Below are positions 47,974 to 56,670 of a stretch of 64,000 bases of DNA, in pieces. The DNA comes from a virus. The position numbers and the translations under genes were made by a program. The first letter of the stretch is position 1. The number at the start of each line of letters is the position of its first letter. The stretch is from the IMG/VR virus record IMGVR_UViG_3300021599_002910, positions 62,001-126,000 of that record. One strand, given 5' to 3'. The notes under the pieces were generated by a model. That model ran no database searches. It had not been told where the DNA came from and saw only the letters and a list, made by a program, of their open reading frames with translations.

Positions 47974-48594
47974 TTATTTTTCATATCCAAATAAATGGAA
48001 ATGTGGTTTGAATAATTTGTAAATTATTGATTTGTTTTCTGAAGTCAAAAAATCTTCTTTTTCTATTTCCAAATTTGTTTTGTTAATTTTCTTAACACAC
48101 ATTTTTTGTAAAATACCGAGATGATTCAAATCGGATTCATTGATGAAATTAATTTTACAATAGTCTTCATATAAATTCTCTTTTCTGATAATATAAGTTG
48201 GGGGGACTTCAATTACAAAATTGAGTTGTTTGAAATCATTACTTTCATCATTCAAACCATTGAGAAAATAACTGAAATCACTTGGTGAAACATTTTTGTT
48301 TAGTAAGTAATTCCTCGTGAATAAAAAAAAAGATAAAATTCTTTCGTAAGGGTTTCTTACGGTCAGAATTGTTTTCGGGTTTACTAATTCTTCTGGTATG
48401 AAACAATCATGGGGTTGAACGTGAGAGTTTGTAAAATCTTTGTGTGTTCCGTCATCATAAAAAATTCTTACATGAGATTCAAAGTCAAAGTATTTCAAAA
48501 CCCAAGATACGTGAGTCGAAGCTGTTTTCATTGGCATTAACACACACGTATTGTGTGTATTAGAATACATCCAGTTTTTAGTTTTTTTGAACAT
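47974..48594 (-). CDS. Sulfotransferase-family protein (2 of 2)
   Basis: 206 residues. TCVLMPMKTASTHVSWVLKY replaces the PAPS 5-prime loop (MKTAS-T) and ILTVRNPYERILSFFLFTRN is the 3-prime-phosphate motif. Ends in FKPHFHLFGY like the 40602 protein, so both belong to one subfamily. Substrate unknown. Confidence 0.7.
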   Translation of the reverse strand: MFKKTKNWMYSNTHNTCVLMPMKTASTHVSWVLKYFDFESHVRIFYDDGTHKDFTNSHVQPHDCFIPEELVNPKTILTVRNPYERILSFFLFTRNYLLNKNVSPSDFSYFLNGLNDESNDFKQLNFVIEVPPTYIIRKENLYEDYCKINFINESDLNHLGILQKMCVKKINKTNLEIEKEDFLTSENKSIIYKLFKPHFHLFGYEK

Positions 48595-48626
48595 TACTAT
48601 TTATTATAAAAATTCTGACTTAGAAA

Positions 48627-48634
48627 TAAATTTG
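48627..48634 (+). promoter_or_regulatory. host-type -7 box TAAATTTG
   Basis: 20 bp before the ATG at 48654; -33 box not evident. Confidence 0.35.
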
Positions 48635-48653
48635 TAATACTATAATATGGACG

Positions 48654-48878
48654 ATGGTAAACAGAATAAAGACTTGGAAAAAAACTTTTCAAGACAATCT
48701 ATCACAAATCTTTTTGATGTTGGCTCTGTTCTTCAATCCTTTTGGATTCGATGCCGTTCAGTATTCCCTAATATTACTGACAGGAGATTTATGGAAAGCG
48801 AACTTCGTTTTGTATTGTATTGCGGGATTATTTTTTGGGTTATATATCTATTTTCGAAGATTGTCTAAAGTGCCTTGA
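48654..48878 (+). CDS. Small two-helix membrane protein
   Basis: 74 residues: RIKTWKKTFQDNLSQIFLML, ALFFNPFGFDAVQYSLILLT, then NFVLYCIAGLFFGLYIYFRR. Two membrane helices around a NPFGFD loop, a form seen in related phages. An alternative frame from 48647 gives a less protein-like sequence and is rejected. Converges with the 48865 gene by 14 bp. Confidence 0.6.
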   Translation: MVNRIKTWKKTFQDNLSQIFLMLALFFNPFGFDAVQYSLILLTGDLWKANFVLYCIAGLFFGLYIYFRRLSKVP

Positions 48879-50346
48879 GTTCCCCTTTTTTGAATGCATC
48901 AAAATTAGGACCTTTAATCAAGAAAAAATCCTTTCCAACTTTTCTGTATCCCAAAATACCGGCATTTTTAGCCGCAGCAAAAAATGACGAGTGTTGACCT
49001 CTTAAATCACGTGGCTTGTAAAAATGATTCCCTTTAGATTTTTTATAACCTTTTTGACCATCTTTAATTACAGGTTCAATATATCCAATATCCATAAGAA
49101 AATCTAATTTTGTTCCTATCTTTCCTTTGTCCAAATAATCAACAAGTTTTTTAACCCAACCTTTATTTTTACCAAATTTATATCCATACGTGGGTCTGAA
49201 TACTTTTGTTGTTCCAGCAACCATTTGTATAAGTTTTTGATTGTTTACAATATGGTCTAAAACTCTATGTGCAATGTGTCTTCTAACACCTTCAGCGGTT
49301 TCTGCGGGGGTTTTACCAAGATAGTATGTCGCATCAATTCCCCACCCTTCAAGCCCAAGGTCTACAAAATCGTCACTTGAAACTTCATCAGTACTCCCAA
49401 AACCTATACTAGCTGTAAAGGTTTTTTCATCTTTAGATTTGTATGTGATAAAAATATTATATTCATCAATTAATTTGTTGTCTTCATCTGAACTTAAAGA
49501 TATTGTTAAAACACCTTCTGTATGACCAAAACCTAAATCAGGTATGTTTTGAAATCCTCTAACAAGTGTTGATAAAGTATAAGTTGAGTTCAAGTAGTTT
49601 CTTTTATCTGCTGATGACTCACCAACTTTATCGAATGATTCTGCTAAAAACTTGTCGGTCATTGACCCCACATTCATGTTATAATCGGCTTTTATTACAT
49701 CAACTATTTCGGGAAACGCGTAGTTAAAAATTGCAATTTCTCGTTCACTCATTGGAGAATCTTTCGAATCCCAATATCTCTCAGTTCCTAAGTTGTCAAA
49801 ATGTATTGCAATTTTTGAGTAATCTTTGTTTGTGGAATTGGCTTTGTTAATTATGTAATATAGTCCTTGCCTACCTGAGGTATATCTTTCGAAATGGTCA
49901 GGGGATTGTGCGGTTGTACACCACTTAGTATTCGAACCGTATTTACACGAAGCTTGGTGTGTTTTAGGTTTGATTACAAGAAATTTATCATCTTCGTAAA
50001 TCTTATCTACCTGTTTTTCTAATTCTCTGTCTTTCTGTTTTTGGTGGATAGGGACTAAAACATTGTCTAATTCCTCAAAACCACTGTATTGATTAATATC
50101 TTTTTTTTCGAGTTGGGATTGATATTTGTCAAAACTTTTGATTAAATCAATACCAATTTCAACATCTCCGTCAACATAATCAGGATGTACATGTTTTAAA
50201 ACAAAGTCCGTGTATTTGTGATTGAAATCTTTTAAATCTGCAATGTTCAATATCCAATCCAAAGTCTCTTCGTCAAACTTCTCGGCATATTTTTTCTTTA
50301 AATCTTCTTTACGACCTTCCTTAAGTAAAATGGAAATAAACTTCAT
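48865..50346 (-). CDS. YG-x-T-WCT motif protein, copy 2, with capsid-type leader
   Basis: 493 residues from MKFISILLKEGRKEDL (L-K-E at 8-10); an in-frame ATG at 50397 lies beyond the late-type box and is rejected. FLVIKPKTHQASCKYGSNTK, WCTTAQSPDHFERYTSGRQG and LYYIINKANSTNKDYSKIAI repeat the core of the 17212 protein. C-terminal half has VRRHIAHRVLDHIV, then a basic end (NKGWVKKLVDYLDKGKIGTK; GHFY-like KGNHFYKPRDLRG). Leader and box mark it as probable packaged protein. Function unknown. Confidence 0.6.
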   Translation of the reverse strand: MKFISILLKEGRKEDLKKKYAEKFDEETLDWILNIADLKDFNHKYTDFVLKHVHPDYVDGDVEIGIDLIKSFDKYQSQLEKKDINQYSGFEELDNVLVPIHQKQKDRELEKQVDKIYEDDKFLVIKPKTHQASCKYGSNTKWCTTAQSPDHFERYTSGRQGLYYIINKANSTNKDYSKIAIHFDNLGTERYWDSKDSPMSEREIAIFNYAFPEIVDVIKADYNMNVGSMTDKFLAESFDKVGESSADKRNYLNSTYTLSTLVRGFQNIPDLGFGHTEGVLTISLSSDEDNKLIDEYNIFITYKSKDEKTFTASIGFGSTDEVSSDDFVDLGLEGWGIDATYYLGKTPAETAEGVRRHIAHRVLDHIVNNQKLIQMVAGTTKVFRPTYGYKFGKNKGWVKKLVDYLDKGKIGTKLDFLMDIGYIEPVIKDGQKGYKKSKGNHFYKPRDLRGQHSSFFAAAKNAGILGYRKVGKDFFLIKGPNFDAFKKGELKAL

Positions 50347-50350
50347 ATGG

Positions 50351-50358
50351 TATAAATA
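50351..50358 (-). promoter_or_regulatory. late-type box TATTTATA
   Basis: GTATTTATA, box start 12 bp before ATG at 50346; lies just upstream of the end of gene 50363. Confidence 0.55.
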
Positions 50359-50362
50359 CCAA

Positions 50363-50713
50363 TTATTTCCAAAACAATTGAATACAAAGAACTGCAAAAC
50401 TTAGAATGAGACAAACTATAGTTTTGGTTGTTATTGGTTCTTTCAACATTATCCATGCCATGAAACTAAAGACAAACACACCGAAAACAAATCCTATGAT
50501 TCTGTTTGGCCAAGTTTGTCCTCCATATAGACTTACCATTTCTCTACTTGCAAGAATTACAAAATAACCAACAGGGACACCCATTAAACTCATCAGGAAA
50601 GGGTGGTCTTTAATCCATTTATTCCAAAGATGACCTTGTAGTTGATAAAATGTGAAAATTTGTGAAAAGGTGTAAACCGATAAAATAAAAAAAATTGTAA
50701 CTAACTTATTCAT
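50363..50713 (-). CDS. Four-helix membrane protein
   Basis: 116 residues, four hydrophobic helices: VTIFFILSVYTFSQIFTFYQ, FLMSLMGVPVGYFVILAS, WPNRIIGFVFGVFVFSFMAW and TIVCLILSFAVLCIQLFWK. The FYQLQG and GVP motifs recur in phage proteins of T4-like groups; role unknown. Confidence 0.65.
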   Translation of the reverse strand: MNKLVTIFFILSVYTFSQIFTFYQLQGHLWNKWIKDHPFLMSLMGVPVGYFVILASREMVSLYGGQTWPNRIIGFVFGVFVFSFMAWIMLKEPITTKTIVCLILSFAVLCIQLFWK

Positions 50714-50741
50714 TGAAAGAATGATAAGAAATTTTTGTTAT

Positions 50742-50772
50742 AAAAAAAACCCCCATCCGAAGATGAGGGTTT
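50742..50772 (-). terminator. intrinsic terminator after TonB receptor
   Basis: Minus-strand ACCCTCATC/GATGGGGGT hairpin with T run. Confidence 0.8.
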
Positions 50773-50791
50773 AAAATTTTAATATTCGATA

Positions 50792-53700
50792 TTACTTACC
50801 GAAAGTATATCTAATACCTAACTGTGCACTCCATACGTCAAATACTGATGAGTTGAATTGGTAAGTTTGTTTTGCCAATACTGTTTGTCCATCAAGAATT
50901 TGAGTTGAAAGTCTGTAAGAAGGAACATTGTTCGCGTCTCTACTTACAAAGTTTAACAACTGAGGAACTGCCGCTCTTTGAGAAACACCCCACTTGTTAT
51001 TAACCATGTTTCCGAAGTTAAGGATGTCAGCTCTGATTTGGAAAGTGTTTCTTTTTCCTTTGATTTTTATGAACACATCTTGAGCCACTGAAAGGTCAAA
51101 TCTGTGTAACCAAGGAAGGAAAGAAGCGTTTCTTTCAGCGTACTGACCTCTTCTTGTAGAAAGGTAGTCATCTTGAGAAATAAATGATTCGAAAGCCGCT
51201 TGTTGTTCAGCTTCTGTATAAGTTCTTGTACCTACTGTTAAAGTTGAGAAACGAATGTCAGAACCATTTACAGGTACAAACATAAGTTCGTTGTCTCTAA
51301 CTCTATCACCGTTAAGGTCACCCGCTACAGTGTAAGAGAATGGGTTATTTTGAGCACCTACGTAACCAATAGTGATTGTAGTTGCTCCACCGTATTTCTT
51401 ACCATAATCAAATCTATAACCTAATAAACCTACGATTCTATTCCTAACAACAAAGTCTGAAGTAGAAAGTTGTAAATCGTTGTTTCCGTTGATAGAACGA
51501 GCTGATTGCCATGAACCACTCGCGATTGAACCAGCACTCATGTAATCTTCAGCTCTTGATGTAGTCCAAGCTGCATAACCCCAAACTCCTTTCGAAATTG
51601 GTTTTTCTAATTTCAATGTAAGAGACTTGTTGTAAGCACCTTGTTTGTTTGTTAAAACTGCTGCCATAGAAACATTATCATTTACTCTAACACCAGGGTC
51701 AGTATTTGCAAACAATGCTCTTTTGTCAGGACCACCTAAAGTTCCTACAGGAACATCTTGGTTTGCGTTGTAGTAATGAACTGCGTTTATTGTCTTATTG
51801 TAAAGAACTTCAGCACTTGCCACTAAACCCAACCAAGGTAGTTTTTGGTCGATTGCTAAATTACTTCTCCATACTTGAGGGAACTTGTAATTTGCGTCAG
51901 TGAAAGCTAAATCAAAAGTTGAAGGTAATGTTGGTGTTTGAGGAATAAAATATTGATTAGGATTTGTAGTAAATCCGTATTGTGATGCTTGAGCACCTGA
52001 TACATCGATAAATCCTGTTAATACACCGTTATTTCCGATTTGGTTTGATAAGAAAACAAATGGAGGTCTACCTGTGAAAATACCTGTACCACCTCTAATT
52101 TGAGTTTTCTTTTCACCTTTTAAATCATAGTTGAAACCGAAACGTGGTTCGAATAACAATTGTGTTTTCGGCATCACGCTCGTGTTTAATTTTTCACCAC
52201 CACCAAATGTCATTGATGTGATTGCAGGATTTTCAAGAGCTGTATTTCCAAGTGAAATTACGTTCGCTCTCAATCCCGTTGTTAATTTTAAATTCTTAGT
52301 AAGGTTATACTCGTCTTGAACATAAAGGTCTAAACGATTAGCTTCCAATACCTGCATTGGTTCAACCGCTCCAGGTAAAGCAGAATAACGAAACTGAAAT
52401 CTCGCTGGTGCGAAAGCTGAAGGTCCTCCATTATTAGCAACTGATTGTTTAGCTGCAGTGTAGAAGTCATTCAAACTGTTGAAAATATATACACCGTTCG
52501 AAGCTGGGAAGAATAAATTGTTTGATTGGTACATTTGATAGTTGAAACCACCCACCAAAGTGTGTTTTTCCAAATATTTTGTAACGTTGTTAGTAACGTT
52601 GAATGTCCAATAGTTCAATTTATTTCCTGGTGTGAATGGGTCAAAACCTACAGAAGTGTAAGTTGCTGAACCTTCTCTGATGTCAATTGTTGGGAACATT
52701 TGACTCATGTAAGCTCTGTCTTCAATTTGTTTGTCATAAGAGATAATCAAATTGTTGTGGAGTGTGTTTGAAAACTTAGAATTCAATTCTAATACACCTG
52801 AACGAGTATTATCCATAATAATGTATCCACTGTTTTGGAAACTCATTGCGTTGAATTGAGTAGTTCTGTTTCCAGCACCCGCTGACTGAGAGTTAGAAAT
52901 GTTAATCTCAGCGGATGAGTTGTGATTAACAAAACGTGCCATTAACTTGTGTTTTGGACTAATGTTCCAATCCAAACGAGTCATGAATTTTCTTGAATCG
53001 TTTGTGTTAGAATAACCTTCAAAAGGACCTGTTTCATAACCTAAAGTATCTCTCATGAACTTCGAAAGTCTCACCATGTCATCGTATTTAACACGACTTA
53101 CTTGTGAACCTGTCAAAGGAGAACCGGTAGAAATCCAAGTTGTGCCTGGTTCAGTTCTAACGATGCTTTCATAGTTTCCAAAAATGAATAATTTATTTTT
53201 GATGATTGGTGCACCCAATCTAAAACCGAAAACTTTTTCATCAAATTTCTGAGCAGTTACTGTAGTTCCTCTAGCGTTGTCTCCCACATAAGTTTTTGAA
53301 TTGTTTCTTTGTGTTTGATAAACACTTCCTTCAATTTCGTTAGTTCCAGAACGAGTAACAGCGTTAATACCTGCACCCACGAAACCACTTTGACGAATGT
53401 CAAAAGGAGCGACGTTCACCTGTAATTGGTCAATCGCATCCAAAGAAATTGCTGAAGCACCTGTTCTACCACCAGCAGCCGCTGATGAACCCAAACCGAA
53501 GTTGTTGTTGAACTGAGAACCGTCGATTGTAAAATTATTCAATCGAGAATCCTGTGCTCCAAAAGAACGACCATCACCAAAAGGATTGTATTTGGTAATT
53601 CCGTCAATTGTTCTTGCACCCGTAATTGGAATTGTAGTTAGTTCTCTACGTCCGAATTGTTGAGCTGCCCCTGTTTTGTCTTTTGAGAATAAATTGTTTC

Positions 53701-54067
53701 TCGTTCCAACAATAGTAACTTCTTTCAACTCTTTTGATTCAGAAATAAGAGTTACGTCAACATTACTTGTAACCCCAAGAAGAGTGTTGATGTCAGTTAG
53801 TTCAGCTTTTCTGTAGCCTACGTAACTAACGTGAATAAGATAAGGTCCTCCTACACGTACAGCCGGAATTGAGTAGACACCCGTTTTGTTTGTGGTTGCA
53901 CGGTATTCTGAACCTGTTGGTTGGTGTACCGCATGAACTGTAGCACCTACCAAAGTCTCACCTTTTTCATTTTTAACTACACCTGACAGGGAAGAAGTTG
54001 TAATCTGCCCGAAAGATGTGATTGTCACGAATAAGGTTAAAAGTGACATCAAGATTGCTTTTTTCAT
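50792..54067 (-). CDS. Oar/SusC-type TonB-dependent receptor
   Basis: 1091 residues, full length. Signal peptide ILMSLLTLFVTITSFGQ; carboxypeptidase-regulatory-like domain 25-115 (LSGVVKNEKGETLVGATVHA, YRKAELTDIN); plug with LKEVTIVGTRNN (TonB-box-like region), RELTTIPITGARTIDG, FTIDGSQFNNNFGLG and VNAVTRSGTNE-type motif (INAVTRSGTNEIEGSVYQ); then a 22-strand barrel ending AQLGIRYTFGK. Oar proteins are outer-membrane channels of Bacteroidota. The gene is flanked by phage-style terminator plus late-type box, so it belongs to this genome. Probably made late; effect could be superinfection exclusion, receptor swap or nutrient gain. Base use looks richer in G+C than neighbours. Confidence 0.88.
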   Translation of the reverse strand: MKKAILMSLLTLFVTITSFGQITTSSLSGVVKNEKGETLVGATVHAVHQPTGSEYRATTNKTGVYSIPAVRVGGPYLIHVSYVGYRKAELTDINTLLGVTSNVDVTLISESKELKEVTIVGTRNNLFSKDKTGAAQQFGRRELTTIPITGARTIDGITKYNPFGDGRSFGAQDSRLNNFTIDGSQFNNNFGLGSSAAAGGRTGASAISLDAIDQLQVNVAPFDIRQSGFVGAGINAVTRSGTNEIEGSVYQTQRNNSKTYVGDNARGTTVTAQKFDEKVFGFRLGAPIIKNKLFIFGNYESIVRTEPGTTWISTGSPLTGSQVSRVKYDDMVRLSKFMRDTLGYETGPFEGYSNTNDSRKFMTRLDWNISPKHKLMARFVNHNSSAEINISNSQSAGAGNRTTQFNAMSFQNSGYIIMDNTRSGVLELNSKFSNTLHNNLIISYDKQIEDRAYMSQMFPTIDIREGSATYTSVGFDPFTPGNKLNYWTFNVTNNVTKYLEKHTLVGGFNYQMYQSNNLFFPASNGVYIFNSLNDFYTAAKQSVANNGGPSAFAPARFQFRYSALPGAVEPMQVLEANRLDLYVQDEYNLTKNLKLTTGLRANVISLGNTALENPAITSMTFGGGEKLNTSVMPKTQLLFEPRFGFNYDLKGEKKTQIRGGTGIFTGRPPFVFLSNQIGNNGVLTGFIDVSGAQASQYGFTTNPNQYFIPQTPTLPSTFDLAFTDANYKFPQVWRSNLAIDQKLPWLGLVASAEVLYNKTINAVHYYNANQDVPVGTLGGPDKRALFANTDPGVRVNDNVSMAAVLTNKQGAYNKSLTLKLEKPISKGVWGYAAWTTSRAEDYMSAGSIASGSWQSARSINGNNDLQLSTSDFVVRNRIVGLLGYRFDYGKKYGGATTITIGYVGAQNNPFSYTVAGDLNGDRVRDNELMFVPVNGSDIRFSTLTVGTRTYTEAEQQAAFESFISQDDYLSTRRGQYAERNASFLPWLHRFDLSVAQDVFIKIKGKRNTFQIRADILNFGNMVNNKWGVSQRAAVPQLLNFVSRDANNVPSYRLSTQILDGQTVLAKQTYQFNSSVFDVWSAQLGIRYTFGK

Positions 54068-54087
54068 TGCTTTTTTGTTTATTGGTT

Positions 54088-54095
54088 TATAAATA
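54088..54095 (-). promoter_or_regulatory. late-type box TATTTATA for TonB receptor
   Basis: Box start 28 bp before ATG at 54067, fused to the U-run of the terminator at 54095-54128. Confidence 0.45.
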
Positions 54096-54128
54096 AAAAA
54101 ATCCCGAGGACGCTAAGCCAACGGGATT
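54095..54128 (-). terminator. intrinsic terminator
   Basis: Minus-strand AATCCCG/CGGGATT stem, 15-base loop, seven T. The 120 bases before it (to 54252) hold only a possible 19-codon ORF; otherwise nothing recognised. Confidence 0.65.
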
Positions 54129-54255
54129 CCGATATTACAAGTTTTGAAGTTCGTCAGTAAATAATATTTCATAAAATTGCTCTCCGACTAAAATAAGTAT
54201 GGTCTTAATTTCCAAAGTCGTCTAAATAATATTAATAAATCTTTAACAAGTCAAA

Positions 54256-54283
54256 TAAAAAACCCCGAGAGTTTCTCGGGGTT
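54256..54283 (-). terminator. tmRNA terminator
   Basis: AACCCCGAGA/TCTCGGGGTT hairpin followed by T run on the minus strand, 10 bp after the tmRNA 3-prime end. Confidence 0.85.
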
Positions 54284-54292
54284 AATCTGCTG

Positions 54293-54685
54293 TGGAGAAG
54301 ACGGGAGTCGAACCCGTGTCTTGTTCGCGACAACTATAAGTGACTACACGTTTATTACAACATTGTTTCTCAATGTTCCGAAATATTAGGTTTGATATAT
54401 GTGAGAAACCCACCTACAAACAACTTGGTCTCAGAATTATTTTAAACGAGCTCTGACCTGTGACCCGTATATTGGACTTCTGTTCCTAGGTTAATGTCCT
54501 AACCGACCCGAGTGTCGTGACTTAAATTAAGCAACAACAGTAGCTTCTTCAGCGATTAAACCGATAGCAGCCATCTTAGCAAAAGTATTGCCATTTGTTT
54601 TTTCAAATCAGTTGATAAAGGAGTTAACTCAGCTCCTACGTGCCACCTATAACTACACACGCCAATCAATTGCCATGACTTCCCC
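54293..54685 (-). ncRNA. ssrA: tmRNA
   Basis: 393 bases. Acceptor GGGGAAG (54685-54679) pairs with CTTCTCC (54300-54294), one G-U; start GGGGAAGTCATGGCAATTGA resembles the tmRNA 5-prime consensus, and the 3-prime end has a T arm with TTCGACT. The likely tag frame (about 54587-54525, stop TAA) reads GNTFAKMAAIGLIAEEATVV then A, longer than bacterial tags and not ending in LAA. Rescues stalled ribosomes and tags the peptides. Host-type promoter upstream, terminator downstream: an independent unit. Confidence 0.88.
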
Positions 54686-54705
54686 AATATTTTCAAAGAA
54701 CACAA

Positions 54706-54736
54706 CAAAGATATACATAAATATTAAATTTCCAAA
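54706..54736 (-). promoter_or_regulatory. host-type promoter for tmRNA
   Basis: Minus strand TTTG (54736-54733), 19 bp, TATCTTTG (54713-54706), 20 bp before the mature 5-prime end. Confidence 0.7.
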
Positions 54737-54745
54737 TTAAAAGTC

Positions 54746-54753
54746 TATTTATA
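54746..54753 (+). promoter_or_regulatory. late-type box TATTTATA
   Basis: Box start 12 bp before ATG at 54758; divergent from the tmRNA promoter. Confidence 0.5.
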
Positions 54754-54757
54754 CGAT

Positions 54758-55804
54758 ATGGAACCAGGAGATAGTTTTTTTGCTTTAAGAAAATTTGTAA
54801 AAGGAAAAATTAATCAGTATGAATTGGAAGGGGCGGATAAGTCCATTGGAAGAGTTATTGCGAGTAGGGAAAATCCTGCTTTGTCAAAAGTTATTATAGA
54901 ATTCACAGACATGAATGAGTTTGGAAAAATTATTGGTTTGGATGATGATGATATTTGGTTCGAACAGGCAATTAACAATCCGTACAATACTTACGATATT
55001 CAAGATTCAAGTGCATCCGAACAAGATTTTTTAGACGGGTATGGTCCTTGGTACAATTTCGATTCAGATAATAAAGAACTTTTACAAAGAATATCCAAAC
55101 TTATATATAGTAAAAAATTTGACTACGAGGATGAAGAAGACAGAGCTGGTTTTGCAGTGTTTTTAGAAAAGTATTATCCCCGAGAGATTGGCTCAATAGT
55201 GATTGATTGGACCCACGAAAAAAATATTGAAATAAGACACGTTGCATCTGAACATGTAAATTCGGAATTGAATAATTTTTTAGGGGATTTTGGTTTTCAG
55301 AGACATGGAGATGGAATCAAAACAACTGTGGGTGATTTAATATCAAATTTCATTCAATATAATGTTCCACACGTGTCAATCAAAAAATTACTGAAAACTA
55401 TATTCCAAGATTCCAATAGAACAATTGGTGGATGGGATGAAGATAGGTTTGAATATCAAGATGATGATGTATTCGACAATGAAAGTTTTAATAAAGAAGC
55501 AAATAGGTCGTTGGAAAAAATTTTGGAGAGAATTGAAGAAGATTATGAATCAGGTGATTCTAACACCTTTATGGATATGATTGATAGGGTTACAAAAAAA
55601 CATAAAATCGGTATATGGTATGAAATACCAAAAGGGTCGGATTTAATTTTTAGAATCGATGGTTTTGATAGGGAAACAAAAAAAATTGACATATCTTTGA
55701 AAAAGAAGAAAGGGATGTCGGGTATAAATAAATTCAAAATTTCTGAAGACGGTTTCAACAAATTACTTTATCAACCAGAATTATTTAATTTGGTTGAATT
55801 GTAA
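54758..55804 (+). CDS. Acidic hypothetical protein
   Basis: 348 residues. SFFALRKFVKGKINQYELEG at the start, then strand-rich (RVIASRENPALSKVIIEFTD), long acidic helical middle, and a C-terminal (GIWYEIPKGSDLIFRIDGFD) beta segment. No known domain or clear leader. Late-type box. Confidence 0.6.
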   Translation: MEPGDSFFALRKFVKGKINQYELEGADKSIGRVIASRENPALSKVIIEFTDMNEFGKIIGLDDDDIWFEQAINNPYNTYDIQDSSASEQDFLDGYGPWYNFDSDNKELLQRISKLIYSKKFDYEDEEDRAGFAVFLEKYYPREIGSIVIDWTHEKNIEIRHVASEHVNSELNNFLGDFGFQRHGDGIKTTVGDLISNFIQYNVPHVSIKKLLKTIFQDSNRTIGGWDEDRFEYQDDDVFDNESFNKEANRSLEKILERIEEDYESGDSNTFMDMIDRVTKKHKIGIWYEIPKGSDLIFRIDGFDRETKKIDISLKKKKGMSGINKFKISEDGFNKLLYQPELFNLVEL

Positions 55805-55820
55805 TTTTGTCATATATTTG
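55789..55820 (+). promoter_or_regulatory. host-type promoter for peptidase gene
   Basis: TTTG (55789-55792), 20 bp, TATATTTG (55813-55820), ATG 4 bases on: leaderless. Confidence 0.7.
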
Positions 55821-55824
55821 CAGT

Positions 55825-56670
55825 ATGACAAAAAGTTTAGAGTTACTCAAAGAAGTTTTAAGTGTTCCAACACACACATACAAAGAAGATTTAATGGTTC
55901 TTTATCTAACCAAATGGTTGGAAGAAAATCAAATCGAATATTATCTCGATGAAAAAAATAATGTGTATGCAACAAAGAAACCGGTTGGGGATTTACCTGA
56001 AGGTTTTTATTTCCCTTGTGTAATATCTCACACAGACACTGTACACAAACTTGACACGATTAACGTTGTTGAAGAAAATCTTCCAAATGCTCAAGGAGCA
56101 CTCAAATTATCTTTAAAGGCATATAACGACCAAGGTAATCCCACTGGTATAGGTGGAGATGATAAATGCGGAGTGTTTGCATGTCTTACATTACTCAAAG
56201 AACTTCCATATTTGAAAGCAGCGTTTTTCGTTTCTGAAGAAACAGGTTGTCACGGTTCAAGAAACGCAGACCCTGAATTTTTCGAAAATGTTGGATATGG
56301 AATTCAGTTTGACGCACCTGAAAACTGGATGATTACTGAAAAATGTTTCGGTCAAATTCTATTCGATAGAGATACGGACTTTTTTAAGGCGTGTGACAAA
56401 GTACTAACTGAAGGTATGGTCCCAACGGATATGGAATATATGGTCCATCCATATACAGATGTTTATGCCTTGAGAGGAAAGTTTGATTTTTCTTGTATTA
56501 ATTTCTCAATAGGGTACTATGATTACCACACAAAAAATGAATACGTTGTTGTGGAAGATGTTTACAATGGAATCGATATGGGAAGAAAAATGATTGAAGA
56601 ACTTGGGTACAAACTACATTTTAAAAAGGCTAAGGAATATAGTTACAACCAAAACCCTTATAAGGTTTAG
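55825..56670 (+). CDS. M20-type metallopeptidase
   Basis: 281 residues from ATG at 55825 (a TTG at 55807 is inside the promoter). VISHTDTVHKLDT, GIGGDDKCGVFACLTLL (bridging Asp), FFVSEETGCHGSRNA (catalytic Glu) and YYDYHTKNEYVVVED match the two-zinc site of M20 peptidases such as peptidase T, but without the usual dimerisation insert length. Would cleave small peptides, perhaps recycling products of the Clp machine. Leaderless message from a host-type promoter. Confidence 0.82.
   Translation: MTKSLELLKEVLSVPTHTYKEDLMVLYLTKWLEENQIEYYLDEKNNVYATKKPVGDLPEGFYFPCVISHTDTVHKLDTINVVEENLPNAQGALKLSLKAYNDQGNPTGIGGDDKCGVFACLTLLKELPYLKAAFFVSEETGCHGSRNADPEFFENVGYGIQFDAPENWMITEKCFGQILFDRDTDFFKACDKVLTEGMVPTDMEYMVHPYTDVYALRGKFDFSCINFSIGYYDYHTKNEYVVVEDVYNGIDMGRKMIEELGYKLHFKKAKEYSYNQNPYKV

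Noticed and set aside
48647-48868. Alternative 73-codon frame overlapping the 48654 gene
   Set aside because: The 48654 frame has two clean membrane helices and resembles known small phage proteins; the other does not.
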